64,000 nt of DNA from Methylotenera sp. (GTDB lineage: Bacteria > Pseudomonadota > Gammaproteobacteria > Burkholderiales > Methylophilaceae), in assembly GCA_009693255.1 (NCBI GenBank), contig SHXQ01000006.1, positions 1 through 64,000 of the forward strand, in the 5' to 3' direction. Shown here in pieces: positions 49,043 to 58,275 of this stretch; within the stretch, counting starts at the first letter, position 1; each line of letters opens with the position of its first letter. The notes under the pieces are model-generated. The model did no database searches. It worked only from the letters and a program-made list of their open reading frames with translations, and was not told the DNA's origin. The position numbers and the translations under genes were made by a program.

Positions 49043-49183
49043 CACAGAGGTCACAGAGCGTTCAAATCCACTATAGGTTCATTCTTAATTTGCCATCCTC
49101 GCGTACGCGGGAATGACGGCAAGCTTGATGCGCAAGTCTGATGGTGGATAAAAGTAGAACTTGTTTTTTCTGTGACCGCTGTG
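49043..49183. repeat. MITE-like 141-bp element with 15-bp terminal inverted repeats
   Basis: CACAGAGGTCACAGA (49043-49057) and its inverted copy (49169-49183, one mismatch) bound a gene-free segment that contains a REP-like hairpin. There is no coding sequence inside. No convincing target-site duplication is visible. It lies between dnaJ and a convergent small gene. Confidence 0.55.
49093..49118. repeat. REP-like palindrome
   Basis: CCATCCTCGCGTACGCGGGAATGACGG centres on the perfect palindrome CGCGTACGCG with near-complementary arms (ATCCT/GGGAAT). It resembles the dispersed 'GTCATTCCCGCG' repeats common in Proteobacteria. Confidence 0.5.
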
Positions 49184-49187
49184 TTTC

Positions 49188-49430
49188 TTAGCGTTCTAAG
49201 TGGCGAACAATCGCCTGCAATTCTTCACGGGCATCAGCAAACTGCGCATAGCTTTTTCCACTGGTTTTAGCATACCAATAATGGCTATTGCCAACGTCCC
49301 CCTCCATTTTATGCAGCACCGCATGCAGCCAGCTGGCAATGGGGTCGTGGTATTTTTGTGCAATCTGATGCGCGCCATGCCAATCACCTGCTAGTGCCAC
49401 TTGTACAGCCATCAATAACTCACTAGTCAA
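49188..49430 (-). CDS. small conserved protein of unknown function
   Basis: An 80-residue, probably cytoplasmic, helical protein. Its core is [16 protein letters not shown] and [22 protein letters not shown], a pattern I recall from small hypothetical proteins in other Proteobacteria. There is no known function. It overlaps the end of the GIY-YIG gene by 8 bases, implying co-expression. Confidence 0.72.
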   Translation of the reverse strand: MTSELLMAVQVALAGDWHGAHQIAQKYHDPIASWLHAVLHKMEGDVGNSHYWYAKTSGKSYAQFADAREELQAIVRHLER

Positions 49431-49662
49431 AATACTGCAACTTCTTATGTCTAGGTAAGTGTTTTAACTGCGCCTCTGCAATGCTTGCAGTCGCTCGGTC
49501 TGGGTAGGGTTTGGAGGCAATGATTTTTATCGGCGGGTTGGCACGCGTATAACGAGCGCCCTTGCCTGATAGATGGGCTGCAAAGCGGGCGTTTAAGTCG
49601 TTGGTAATTCCCGCGTAATATGCACCGTTATTACACTCCAGTAGATATAAAACCCAAGTCAT
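49423..49662 (-). CDS. GIY-YIG nuclease-like protein (YhbQ/UPF0213 type)
   Basis: A 79-residue single-domain protein beginning [29 protein letters not shown], the variant GIY-YIG motif (YLL...YAG), with the conserved Arg in LNARF and Glu in AEAQLKHL. Relatives are small stand-alone nuclease-fold proteins of poorly known role. It overlaps the next small gene. Confidence 0.87.
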   Translation of the reverse strand: MTWVLYLLECNNGAYYAGITNDLNARFAAHLSGKGARYTRANPPIKIIASKPYPDRATASIAEAQLKHLPRHKKLQYFD

Positions 49663-49677
49663 GACGGCTGATATGGC

Positions 49678-50067
49678 TTAATAAGTGCCCGCTTGAATAA
49701 ACTCGACCTTATAACCATCAGGATCTTCAACAAAGGCAATCACCGTTGCGCCATGCAGCATGGGGCCAGCCTCACGCACTACTTTTCCGCCAGCGTTTCT
49801 GACGGCCTCACAGGCCAGGTTAGCATCCTCCACCTCTAGTGCCACATGGCCATAAGCCTTACCCATATCGTAGCTTTCTACACCATAGTTATAAGTGAGC
49901 TCCAACACGGTATTTTCACGCTCATTGCCATAGCCGACAAAGGCTAAACTAAATTTTCCTTCAGGAAAATCATATTGGCGCAGCACCTTCATGCCGAGGA
50001 TTTCAGTATAAAACTTAATCGAGCGCTCCATATTACCAACGCGGAGCATGGTGTGTAACATACGCAT
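49678..50067 (-). CDS. gloA: lactoylglutathione lyase (glyoxalase I)
   Basis: A 129-residue metalloenzyme that converts the methylglyoxal-glutathione adduct to S-lactoylglutathione. The N-terminus [20 protein letters not shown] carries the first metal His. Other ligands are the Glu in VLELTYN, the His in [10 protein letters not shown] and the Glu in YKVEFIQ. The length is normal. It follows the ferredoxin gene. Confidence 0.95.
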   Translation of the reverse strand: MRMLHTMLRVGNMERSIKFYTEILGMKVLRQYDFPEGKFSLAFVGYGNERENTVLELTYNYGVESYDMGKAYGHVALEVEDANLACEAVRNAGGKVVREAGPMLHGATVIAFVEDPDGYKVEFIQAGTY

Positions 50068-50079
50068 ATTGAAACCTTA

Positions 50080-51415
<1,336 letters not shown>

Positions 51416-51522
51416 TTTTAAACAGTTTTACTTCAATAAAACTGCATTTTACTACTTAAGCGGTTTAGTCTGGAGGGGTTTAGTGAATTTCTTGAACTCT
51501 CAAGTGCTTTACACTTGGCGGG

Positions 51523-52857
51523 CTACTTGATGTTAGGGTCACCCACTATAATGGTGACAAAATTCTCAGGCTTAAGACGACGATTAAACGCCTCTTTAAT
51601 CTGCGCCGTCGTCACGCTTGCTACTTTTTTGTTGTAATCCTCTAAATAACTGAGCGGCAATTTATAAAAACCGATCACCGCTAAATAATCTAAAATTTTA
51701 CTGTTGCTATCTATGCGCATAGGAAATCCGCCAATAATATTGGCTTTTGCCGCTTTTAATTCTGCTGGCGTGACACCATTTTTAAGAAATTTAGCTAAGG
51801 TTTCATGCACTAATTTAAGTGCATCCTCAGCTTGGTCTTTTTTAGTCTGAAAGCCAATTTGAAAAGGGCCTAACTCGGCCATCGGCATAAAATAGCTATA
51901 CACACTATAGACCAGCCCACGCTTTTCACGCACTTCTTCGGTTAATCGCGACACAAAGCCACCGCCACCTAGAATGTAATTACCAACATACAGCGGAAAT
52001 AAATCCGCATCGCCACGCTTAATGCCAGGGTAGCCCAACAAGATGTGTGATTGTGATGCCGGGTGCGCAATACGCTTCTCTATAGCTTGAGATGGGTACT
52101 CTACAGTGGGGATTGCTACAACTGGTGACACATCCGCCATTTTTGGCAAGTCATTACTCATATTTTCTGCGATATTATTGGCTTGCTCGCGGGTTAAATC
52201 TCCGATCAATGCAATGATCGAACCCTTGGCGCCATAATGCTGACTATAAAAAGCTTGTAGGTCTTCACGCATAATTTTACCTACCGTCTCCACCTCGCCA
52301 CTTTCATCCAAGCGGTATGGGTGCTTACCATACATAGCCGCCATAAAGGCTTTACTGGAAATGCTTTCAGGCTGTGTTGCAGACTCTTGTAAGCCTGAAA
52401 TAATGCGGGCCTTTTCACGGCTTAATACCGCTTCAGAGAAATCTGGTTTTTGTAAAATTTTGGCAAATATATCCAGAGCCTGCGTTTGCTCACGCGCACT
52501 GCTTAATGTACGCAATTTAAATGCGGCGCGGTCAACATCAAAATCTCCGCCTAGAATTGCGCCTATATCCGCCATTTTATTGGCAATCATTTCATCGCCC
52601 ATGCCTGCTGCACCTAAAGTCATCATGTATCTGGTTATGCTAGCCAGACCTGATTTTTTCGCAGTATCTCGCGCACTCCCTGCGGCAAAATTCACGCTCA
52701 CATCAACAATGGGTAAATCATGATTTTCTACAAAGTAGACTTCAGCGCCTGAACTTGTCTGCCACTGCTGAATGTTAACTGCCGCTTGTGCGCTAACAGA
52801 GAAAGTTAAAAGCGCTAAGTTAAGAACAAATACTGTTGTGATATCTTTTAGACACAT
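51523..52857 (-). CDS. M16-family peptidase-like protein, non-catalytic partner
   Basis: A 444-residue secreted protein of the M16 (pitrilysin/processing-peptidase) family. I choose the ATG at 52857, which begins a signal peptide (MCLKDITTVFVLNLALLTFSVSAQA); the frame is open to 52998 but overlaps the upstream gene. The position of the HXXEH zinc motif reads GLASITRYM, so it lacks the catalytic residues. The C-terminal domain has the R/Y substrate-binding region (REKRGLVYSVYSYF). It probably pairs with the active subunit encoded directly upstream. Confidence 0.9.
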   Translation of the reverse strand: MCLKDITTVFVLNLALLTFSVSAQAAVNIQQWQTSSGAEVYFVENHDLPIVDVSVNFAAGSARDTAKKSGLASITRYMMTLGAAGMGDEMIANKMADIGAILGGDFDVDRAAFKLRTLSSAREQTQALDIFAKILQKPDFSEAVLSREKARIISGLQESATQPESISSKAFMAAMYGKHPYRLDESGEVETVGKIMREDLQAFYSQHYGAKGSIIALIGDLTREQANNIAENMSNDLPKMADVSPVVAIPTVEYPSQAIEKRIAHPASQSHILLGYPGIKRGDADLFPLYVGNYILGGGGFVSRLTEEVREKRGLVYSVYSYFMPMAELGPFQIGFQTKKDQAEDALKLVHETLAKFLKNGVTPAELKAAKANIIGGFPMRIDSNSKILDYLAVIGFYKLPLSYLEDYNKKVASVTTAQIKEAFNRRLKPENFVTIIVGDPNIK

Positions 52858-52954
52858 TGTTGAAATACCTTGAAAAATTACCTTCGTCAGGCTTAAGGCG
52901 CGCTCAAAAGATTGGGGGAATACATTCGACCCCTGCGCTTGTTGAAAGGGAATA

Positions 52955-54316
52955 TTAATGAACATGCGGCTTCCCTTTTGGTTGTGCCTTTGGGTCAATC
53001 GGTTGCGGATCTAAAGTCGCAATCGTTAAATTGTCTTGTAGCAAATACTTTTTAGCAACCGCTTGCACCTGCTCCGCCGTTACCGCGCGCAACTTAGCAG
53101 GGTAATCCTCTAAAATTTTCCATGAAAAGCCGATACTTTCAACGGTACCTATCTGCATGGCTTGGTAAAACATAGAATCACGCTGATAGACATCTGCCGC
53201 GATGACACCGGCTTTGACGCGATCTAATTCTTCAGTGCTCACGCCCGCGTCTTTGATTTTCTCGATTTGTTGCAACAATGCGGCCTCAAGCTCTAGCACT
53301 GTTTTACCTTCACTAGGCGTGCCATCAAGCTCAAATAAACTTAGGCGCCCACGTGACAGAATATCGTAGCCAGCACTAACATCTACCGCCAATTGTGTCT
53401 CACGTACTAATTTTTGATTAAGCCGCGCTGACGGGTTGCCGCTTAACACGCCGGCAAGCACCTCAAGCGCATAGGGTTCCCAGTCATTAGCCGCGTCAAC
53501 TAAAGCCGGCACATGATAGCCCATTAATAAATAAGCTTGTTTAGCCGGGGCTTTCACCACCACACGCCTCTCACCAATTTGTGCAGGTTCCACTTGCGGC
53601 TTACGTGCAGGCAGTACTTTGGCTTTAAGTTTGCCAAAATACTGCTGCGCTAATTGATACACCTCTTGCGCTTTTATATCCCCCACCACTACTACAGTTG
53701 CATTATTGGGGGCATACCATTGCCGGTACCACTCACGCGCGTCTTCATCAGTCATATTTTCTAAATCGTTCATAAAGCCAACCACTGGTCGAGCGTATGG
53801 ATGCGCCCGATAAACGGCACCTTGAAAAGCTTCATTCACCATAGCTTGCGGTTTATCATCGGTCCGCCAACGACGCTCTTCCATCACCACTTTTATTTCT
53901 TTAGCAAACTCTTTTTTAGTCAGATTCAAGTTAGCCATACGATCTGCTTCTAACTTAAAAATGAGCGGTAAATGCGACTTTTCTAGCTGCTGAAAATAAC
54001 AGGTGTAATCGCTACTGGTAAATGCATTTTCTTTACCGCCAGCCGCTGCAACTATCCGCGAAAACTGTCCTGCTGGCACGGTCTTTGTGCCCTTAAACAT
54101 CATATGCTCCAGCAGGTGCGCCACGCCAGTTTTACCATTCACTTCGTCTATGCTGCCGGCGCGATACCACACTTGGGACACCACCACCGGTGAGCGATGA
54201 TCTTCTTGCACAATAAGTTTTAAGCCATTATTGAGCTTAAACTCTTGAACGGGTGCCACTGCAAACACCGTGATTGGCATGGCCATCATTAAAATTAATA
54301 AGCTTTTGATACGCAC
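52955..54316 (-). CDS. M16-family zinc peptidase, catalytic subunit
   Basis: A 453-residue secreted metallopeptidase. The start is a GTG at 54316, 6 bases after GGAGAAG, giving a good signal peptide (RIKSLLILMMAMPITVFAVA); the longer frame to 54388 is less likely. The zinc motif HLLEH and the distal Glu are in the N-terminal domain (HLLEHMMFKGT...KENAFTSSDYTCYF). It forms the conserved two-gene active/inactive M16 pair. The substrate is unknown; periplasmic peptide turnover is inferred. Confidence 0.92.
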   Translation of the reverse strand: MRIKSLLILMMAMPITVFAVAPVQEFKLNNGLKLIVQEDHRSPVVVSQVWYRAGSIDEVNGKTGVAHLLEHMMFKGTKTVPAGQFSRIVAAAGGKENAFTSSDYTCYFQQLEKSHLPLIFKLEADRMANLNLTKKEFAKEIKVVMEERRWRTDDKPQAMVNEAFQGAVYRAHPYARPVVGFMNDLENMTDEDAREWYRQWYAPNNATVVVVGDIKAQEVYQLAQQYFGKLKAKVLPARKPQVEPAQIGERRVVVKAPAKQAYLLMGYHVPALVDAANDWEPYALEVLAGVLSGNPSARLNQKLVRETQLAVDVSAGYDILSRGRLSLFELDGTPSEGKTVLELEAALLQQIEKIKDAGVSTEELDRVKAGVIAADVYQRDSMFYQAMQIGTVESIGFSWKILEDYPAKLRAVTAEQVQAVAKKYLLQDNLTIATLDPQPIDPKAQPKGKPHVH

Positions 54317-54504
54317 CTTGCACTTCTCCAGAAATTTATTTAAAACCCGCTTTAAAACAGCTCGAATTATAGCGCGGCTAAGCACCATGAACTGACATCA
54401 TTCCAAATCAGCTCGTGTGACCAGGTTGTTAACAAGTTAGTTCGGAGCAACGGTCTAAGGGATTGGCGTTGACATTGCTTACGGTTGGCAGCTTCAATGT
54501 AAGC

Positions 54505-54510
54505 TATAAT
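54505..54510 (+). promoter_or_regulatory. -10 element upstream of the YeeE/YedE pair
   Basis: A perfect TATAAT. Neither TTGACA (54469-54474) nor TTGGCA (54485-54490) is at ideal spacing. The transcript would start about 54517 and run straight into the hairpin at 54523. Confidence 0.45.
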
Positions 54511-54522
54511 CCTGTTAACAAG

Positions 54523-54551
54523 GCCGCACACATAAGGTGTGCGGCTTCTTT
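54523..54551 (+). terminator. terminator-like hairpin in the leader of the YeeE/YedE genes
   Basis: GCCGCACAC (54523-54531), loop ATAAG and GTGTGCGGC (54537-54545), followed by TTCTTTTC. It lies between a TATAAT and the start of the first transporter gene, so it would act as an attenuator or end a very short RNA. Confidence 0.7.
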
Positions 54552-54575
54552 TCATTTCGCGCGATAATTTTAATT

Positions 54576-55010
54576 ATGATCATAGACTGGAATAACTTTA
54601 CGCCCTGGACAGCGCTGGCTGGTGGCGTACTGATTGGCATCTCTGCTGCTCTATTTATATTACTTAATGGCCGTATTGCCGGAATCACTGGTATTATCGG
54701 CGGCCTATTTAGGCCGGCTATGCATGATGCGGGTTGGCGAATCGTGTTCACCATGGGCTTAATTATTGCCCCTATTATTTGGCTGCTATTTGCCGAGTTG
54801 CCTAACATTGAAATTGATGCGGGTTATAACCTCCTTATTGTCGCCGGCGTGATTATTGGCTTTGGTACTCGTTACGGCTCAGGTTGCACGAGTGGTCACG
54901 GCGTATGCGGTATCTCACGCTTATCTCCACGCTCTATCATTGCCACGCTCGCCTTTATGGGCACAGGCTTTTTAACAGCGTTTATCATGCGTCATTTACT
55001 CGGAGCCTAA
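54576..55010 (+). CDS. YeeE/YedE family transporter, first half-protein
   Basis: A 144-residue membrane protein with about four hydrophobic segments (starting MIIDWNNFTPWTALAGG at 54576; a GTG at 54537 in the hairpin is unlikely). The signature GFGTRYGSGCTSGHGVCGISRLSPRS contains the conserved cysteines of YeeE/YedE thiosulfate/sulfur carriers. It pairs with the next gene, 2 bases downstream, to make one transporter split over two chains. Confidence 0.88.
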   Translation: MIIDWNNFTPWTALAGGVLIGISAALFILLNGRIAGITGIIGGLFRPAMHDAGWRIVFTMGLIIAPIIWLLFAELPNIEIDAGYNLLIVAGVIIGFGTRYGSGCTSGHGVCGISRLSPRSIIATLAFMGTGFLTAFIMRHLLGA

Positions 55011-55012
55011 AA

Positions 55013-55456
55013 ATGAAAAAACGTTTAGGGCATATGACCGCACTGGCTTTTACTTTACTTTCCGGCCTTTTATTTGGTCTTGGCCTTATTTTGGCCGGCA
55101 TGACTAACCCTGCCAAAGTGCTGGCTTTTCTTGATTTGGCTGGCTTGTGGGATCCGTCACTTGGGTTAGTCATGACTGGCGCTATTGCCGTTGGCCTGAT
55201 CGCCTATAGCATTGCGGGTAAACGCAGTACTAGCTTTTTAGGGTTACCGATGAACATCCCCACTTCACGCATTATCGATAAACGCTTAGTGATTGGCAGC
55301 TTAGTCTTTGGTATTGGCTGGGGCTTGGTTGGTATTTGCCCAGCGCCAGCTTTTGTTTTACTTGGCACGGGCAATGTGAAGGGCGTGGTATTTTTAATAG
55401 CCATGTTAATCGGCATGGGCGCGTTTGAATTGCTTGAAGGCCGTCGCAAAAAATAA
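55013..55456 (+). CDS. YeeE/YedE family transporter, second half-protein
   Basis: A 147-residue membrane protein with about four hydrophobic segments and the second family signature GIGWGLVGICPAPAFVLLG, with its conserved Cys. I place the start at the ATG at 55013 (MKKRLGHMTALAF), not at the upstream in-frame codon within the first gene. Sulfur-compound import is inferred from the family. Confidence 0.88.
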   Translation: MKKRLGHMTALAFTLLSGLLFGLGLILAGMTNPAKVLAFLDLAGLWDPSLGLVMTGAIAVGLIAYSIAGKRSTSFLGLPMNIPTSRIIDKRLVIGSLVFGIGWGLVGICPAPAFVLLGTGNVKGVVFLIAMLIGMGAFELLEGRRKK

Positions 55457-55499
55457 GATAAAATAACGCCTACCAAATCTGCAACAATATAGAGTAGCT

Positions 55500-56492
55500 A
55501 TGTTCGATTTTTTAAAAAAAAATAAATCACCTAATCCGGAGCAGAGGCCTGAAATAGATGCCTCAGCACCGTCAGAACAAAGTCAATCTTGGGGTGAGCG
55601 CCTTAAACAAAGTCTCAGCAAAACACGCAAACAATTAGGCAACCAACTTTCCAGCCTGTTTGGTGGCGGAAAAATTGATGTGGAAGTTTACGAAGAGTTA
55701 GAAACCATACTCATCACCTCTGATGTCGGTGTGAGCGCCACAAAAAACTTACTGACCAATATTAAGAACCGCGTTAAAGCGCAAAACTTAGACGATACCG
55801 CACAACTCAAAGCCGCCTTAAAAGAGGCGATGTCTGACTTACTCACGCCATTACAAAAACCGTTAGTCACTAGTGGCCACAAGCCATTTGTGATCATGCT
55901 GGCAGGGGTAAATGGCGCAGGTAAAACTACCAGCATAGGCAAGCTAGCGCATGCGTTTCAGGCAGAAGGGAAATCGGTACTAATTGCCGCAGGCGACACC
56001 TTTAGAGCCGCCGCCCGCGAGCAATTGCAGATATGGGGCGAGCGCAATAATGTACATGTAGTTTCGCAAACAAGTGGTGATGCAGCTGCCGTGATGTTTG
56101 ATGCCATCAATTCAGCTATCGCGAAAAATATTGATATTGTATTGGCCGACACCGCCGGCCGACTGCCGACACAAATGCATTTAATGGAAGAAATTGCCAA
56201 AGTAAAACGTGTCATGGACAAAGCCCTGCCTGGTGCGCCCCATGAAGTATTACTAGTATTAGATGCCAACACTGGACAAAACGCGGTATCGCAAGTTAAA
56301 ACCTTTGATGATGCGCTAGGTGTCACTGGCCTAGTATTAAGCAAATTAGACGGCACTGCGAAAGGCGGCGTGATTGCCGCTATCGCGGAAGCGCGCCCTA
56401 TTCCAATTCGCTACATAGGTATTGGTGAAGCGATTGATGATTTACGACCGTTTAATGCGAATGAATTTATTGATGCGATGCTGGACGAGTGA
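55500..56492 (+). CDS. ftsY: signal recognition particle receptor FtsY
   Basis: A 330-residue SRP-family GTPase that docks ribosome-SRP complexes at the membrane. It has a short charged N-terminal region (no long acidic A domain as in E. coli), then NG domains: GVNGAGKTTSIGKLA, DTFRAAAREQL, DTAGRLPTQ, TKLD-type LSKLDGTAKGG, and the C-terminal YIGIGEAIDDLRPF. First of ftsY-ftsE-ftsX-rpoH. Confidence 0.96.
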   Translation: MFDFLKKNKSPNPEQRPEIDASAPSEQSQSWGERLKQSLSKTRKQLGNQLSSLFGGGKIDVEVYEELETILITSDVGVSATKNLLTNIKNRVKAQNLDDTAQLKAALKEAMSDLLTPLQKPLVTSGHKPFVIMLAGVNGAGKTTSIGKLAHAFQAEGKSVLIAAGDTFRAAAREQLQIWGERNNVHVVSQTSGDAAAVMFDAINSAIAKNIDIVLADTAGRLPTQMHLMEEIAKVKRVMDKALPGAPHEVLLVLDANTGQNAVSQVKTFDDALGVTGLVLSKLDGTAKGGVIAAIAEARPIPIRYIGIGEAIDDLRPFNANEFIDAMLDE

Positions 56493-56582
56493 TCTTAGCG
56501 CACTAACTGTCAATAGAACGCATTACACCTAGCCGCTCAGCATTTTTTAACCCTTAGCGTATTTAGCGATATAATCTAAACA

Positions 56583-57269
56583 ATGATTAAATTTGACCAT
56601 GTCACCAAGCGCTACCCAGGTAGCGATGAAGCATTAAGAAACATCAGCTTTACGATTGAGGCTGGTGAATTAGTCTTTGTCACCGGCCATTCTGGCGCTG
56701 GTAAAAGTACGCTACTTAAGCTTATTGCTGCCATTGAACGGCCCACTAGCGGCACGGTACTGATTGCCAATCAAAATATTAGCCAACTTAAGCCTTCTGC
56801 TATTCCATACATGCGCCGTAGATTTGGTTTGATTTTTCAAGACCACAAACTATTGTACGACCGTAATTGCTTTGAAAATGTTATTTTGCCCTTACACATT
56901 AATGGTGTTACCGGCCTTGATGCCGCAAAGCGTGTGCGTGCCGCATTAGATAAAGTAGGATTGTTACATAAAGAAAAAGCTATGCCGATTACGCTATCTG
57001 GCGGCGAGCAACAAAGATTAGCCATTGCGCGTGCGGTTGTAAGTCGTCCTGCAATTTTGATTGCAGATGAGCCAACCGGTAACTTAGACGCAAGCTATGC
57101 GGCAGAGATTATGGGGATTTTTGAGGCCTTTCATCAAGTAGGCGTCACAGTCATCGTCGCTACCCACGATGCGCTGGGTATGAGCGCTGCGCAAAATCGG
57201 GTATTGCATCTAAACCACGGTGAATTAAACCCTGTCGAATTAATACAAAGCGGAAATTCAATAGCATGA
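56583..57269 (+). CDS. ftsE: cell division ATP-binding protein FtsE
   Basis: A 228-residue ABC ATPase that, with FtsX, activates septal peptidoglycan hydrolases. Walker A is GHSGAGKST, the signature is LSGGEQQRLAIARAV, Walker B is ILIADEPTGNLD and the switch is ATHDALG. Its stop overlaps the ftsX start by ATGA. Confidence 0.96.
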   Translation: MIKFDHVTKRYPGSDEALRNISFTIEAGELVFVTGHSGAGKSTLLKLIAAIERPTSGTVLIANQNISQLKPSAIPYMRRRFGLIFQDHKLLYDRNCFENVILPLHINGVTGLDAAKRVRAALDKVGLLHKEKAMPITLSGGEQQRLAIARAVVSRPAILIADEPTGNLDASYAAEIMGIFEAFHQVGVTVIVATHDALGMSAAQNRVLHLNHGELNPVELIQSGNSIA

Positions 57270-58183
57270 TTAACTGGCTCAATCAGCATATGCAAGCCAT
57301 CAAACTGGTGCTTACACGCATGCTTGATAACAAACTATCGACCTTTATGATTAGCTTGGTGATTGCCGTCGCCATGTGTGTGCCTGGCCTGTTTTATATG
57401 GGGGTAGATCACTTATCTCAGCTAAGTAATCACATGCAAGATGAAACTGAGATTAGCCTTTTTCTTAAACTTGATGCAGACCCCAATATCGCATCAGAAA
57501 TTGATGCCGTTTTAGCAAAAAATATTGCGATTAAACAGTTTCATTTAGTGGCTAAAGACCAAGCTTGGAAAGACTTAAAGACTAAAGCTGAGTCGAATAA
57601 AATTGGAAATGAGGTGAATCAGTTGGCAAAAAATCCTTTGCCTGATGCATTTTTTATTCAAGCAAAATCTTCCGACCCGGCAACACTTGAAGCGCTTAAA
57701 AATGAATTGCAAAGTATTCCAGGAGTAGATCAGGCCGTGTTAAATACAGAATGGGCGAAACGTCTATCGACCATACTGACATTAGGCACAAAAATTATAT
57801 TATTTATTGCCGCATTACTGGGCATCGCCTTGCTAGTCATTATTGGCAATACCGTACGCATGCAGGTGCTGACGCAAAAAGATGAAATTATAGTCAGCAA
57901 ATTAATAGGTGCCACGACCAGCTTTATCAGAACGCCTTTTTTATACGCCGGAATGGTCTATGGGCTTTTTGGTGGATTGCTAGCGATGGTCTTTTTAATT
58001 TTAATTATTCAACTTTATAACCAGTCCGTTGTGCAACTATCACACTTATACAGCAGTGATTTTAGTTTGCCATGGTTAAATCTTCCGCTTTTCATCGCCA
58101 TTGTCCTTGCCTCCATTTTTATTGGCTGGCTTGGCTCTTATCTGGCTGTCAGCCGCGCCATTGCAGTTATCAAAATCGATTAA
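57266..58183 (+). CDS. ftsX: cell division protein FtsX
   Basis: A 305-residue inner-membrane protein with four membrane segments (about 25-45, 175-200, 225-250 and 275-297) and a periplasmic loop between the first two that engages hydrolase activators. It is coupled to ftsE by a 4-base overlap. The CIRCE element and rpoH follow. Confidence 0.94.
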   Translation: MINWLNQHMQAIKLVLTRMLDNKLSTFMISLVIAVAMCVPGLFYMGVDHLSQLSNHMQDETEISLFLKLDADPNIASEIDAVLAKNIAIKQFHLVAKDQAWKDLKTKAESNKIGNEVNQLAKNPLPDAFFIQAKSSDPATLEALKNELQSIPGVDQAVLNTEWAKRLSTILTLGTKIILFIAALLGIALLVIIGNTVRMQVLTQKDEIIVSKLIGATTSFIRTPFLYAGMVYGLFGGLLAMVFLILIIQLYNQSVVQLSHLYSSDFSLPWLNLPLFIAIVLASIFIGWLGSYLAVSRAIAVIKID

Positions 58184-58219
58184 AACACCCTTTAAGATTT
58201 ACAGTGAATCATTGAGCCC

Positions 58220-58246
58220 CTAGCACTCTCCAACGTAGAGTGCTAA
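58220..58246 (+). promoter_or_regulatory. CIRCE operator upstream of rpoH
   Basis: The left arm CTAGCACTC (58220-58228), a 9-base spacer and the right arm GAGTGCTAA (58238-58246). This matches the CIRCE consensus TTAGCACTC-N9-GAGTGCTAA with a single change in the outermost stem. It lies 29 bases before the rpoH ATG. HrcA, the repressor that binds this site, is encoded at 31478-32497. Confidence 0.93.
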
Positions 58247-58275
58247 TATTAGCCTTATTGGAGGAATACATTTTA

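Noticed and set aside
52858-52998. Longer start for the inactive M16 protein
   Set aside because: It overlaps the catalytic M16 gene by 44 bases and buries the signal peptide 47 residues in.
54884-55012. Longer N-terminus for the second YeeE/YedE protein
   Set aside because: It would be read out of frame through the first gene and lacks a hydrophobic start; the ATG at 55013 gives a normal membrane protein.
58240-58275. GTG start for rpoH at 58240
   Set aside because: It lies inside the CIRCE right arm and has no Shine-Dalgarno; the ATG at 58276 follows GGAGG.
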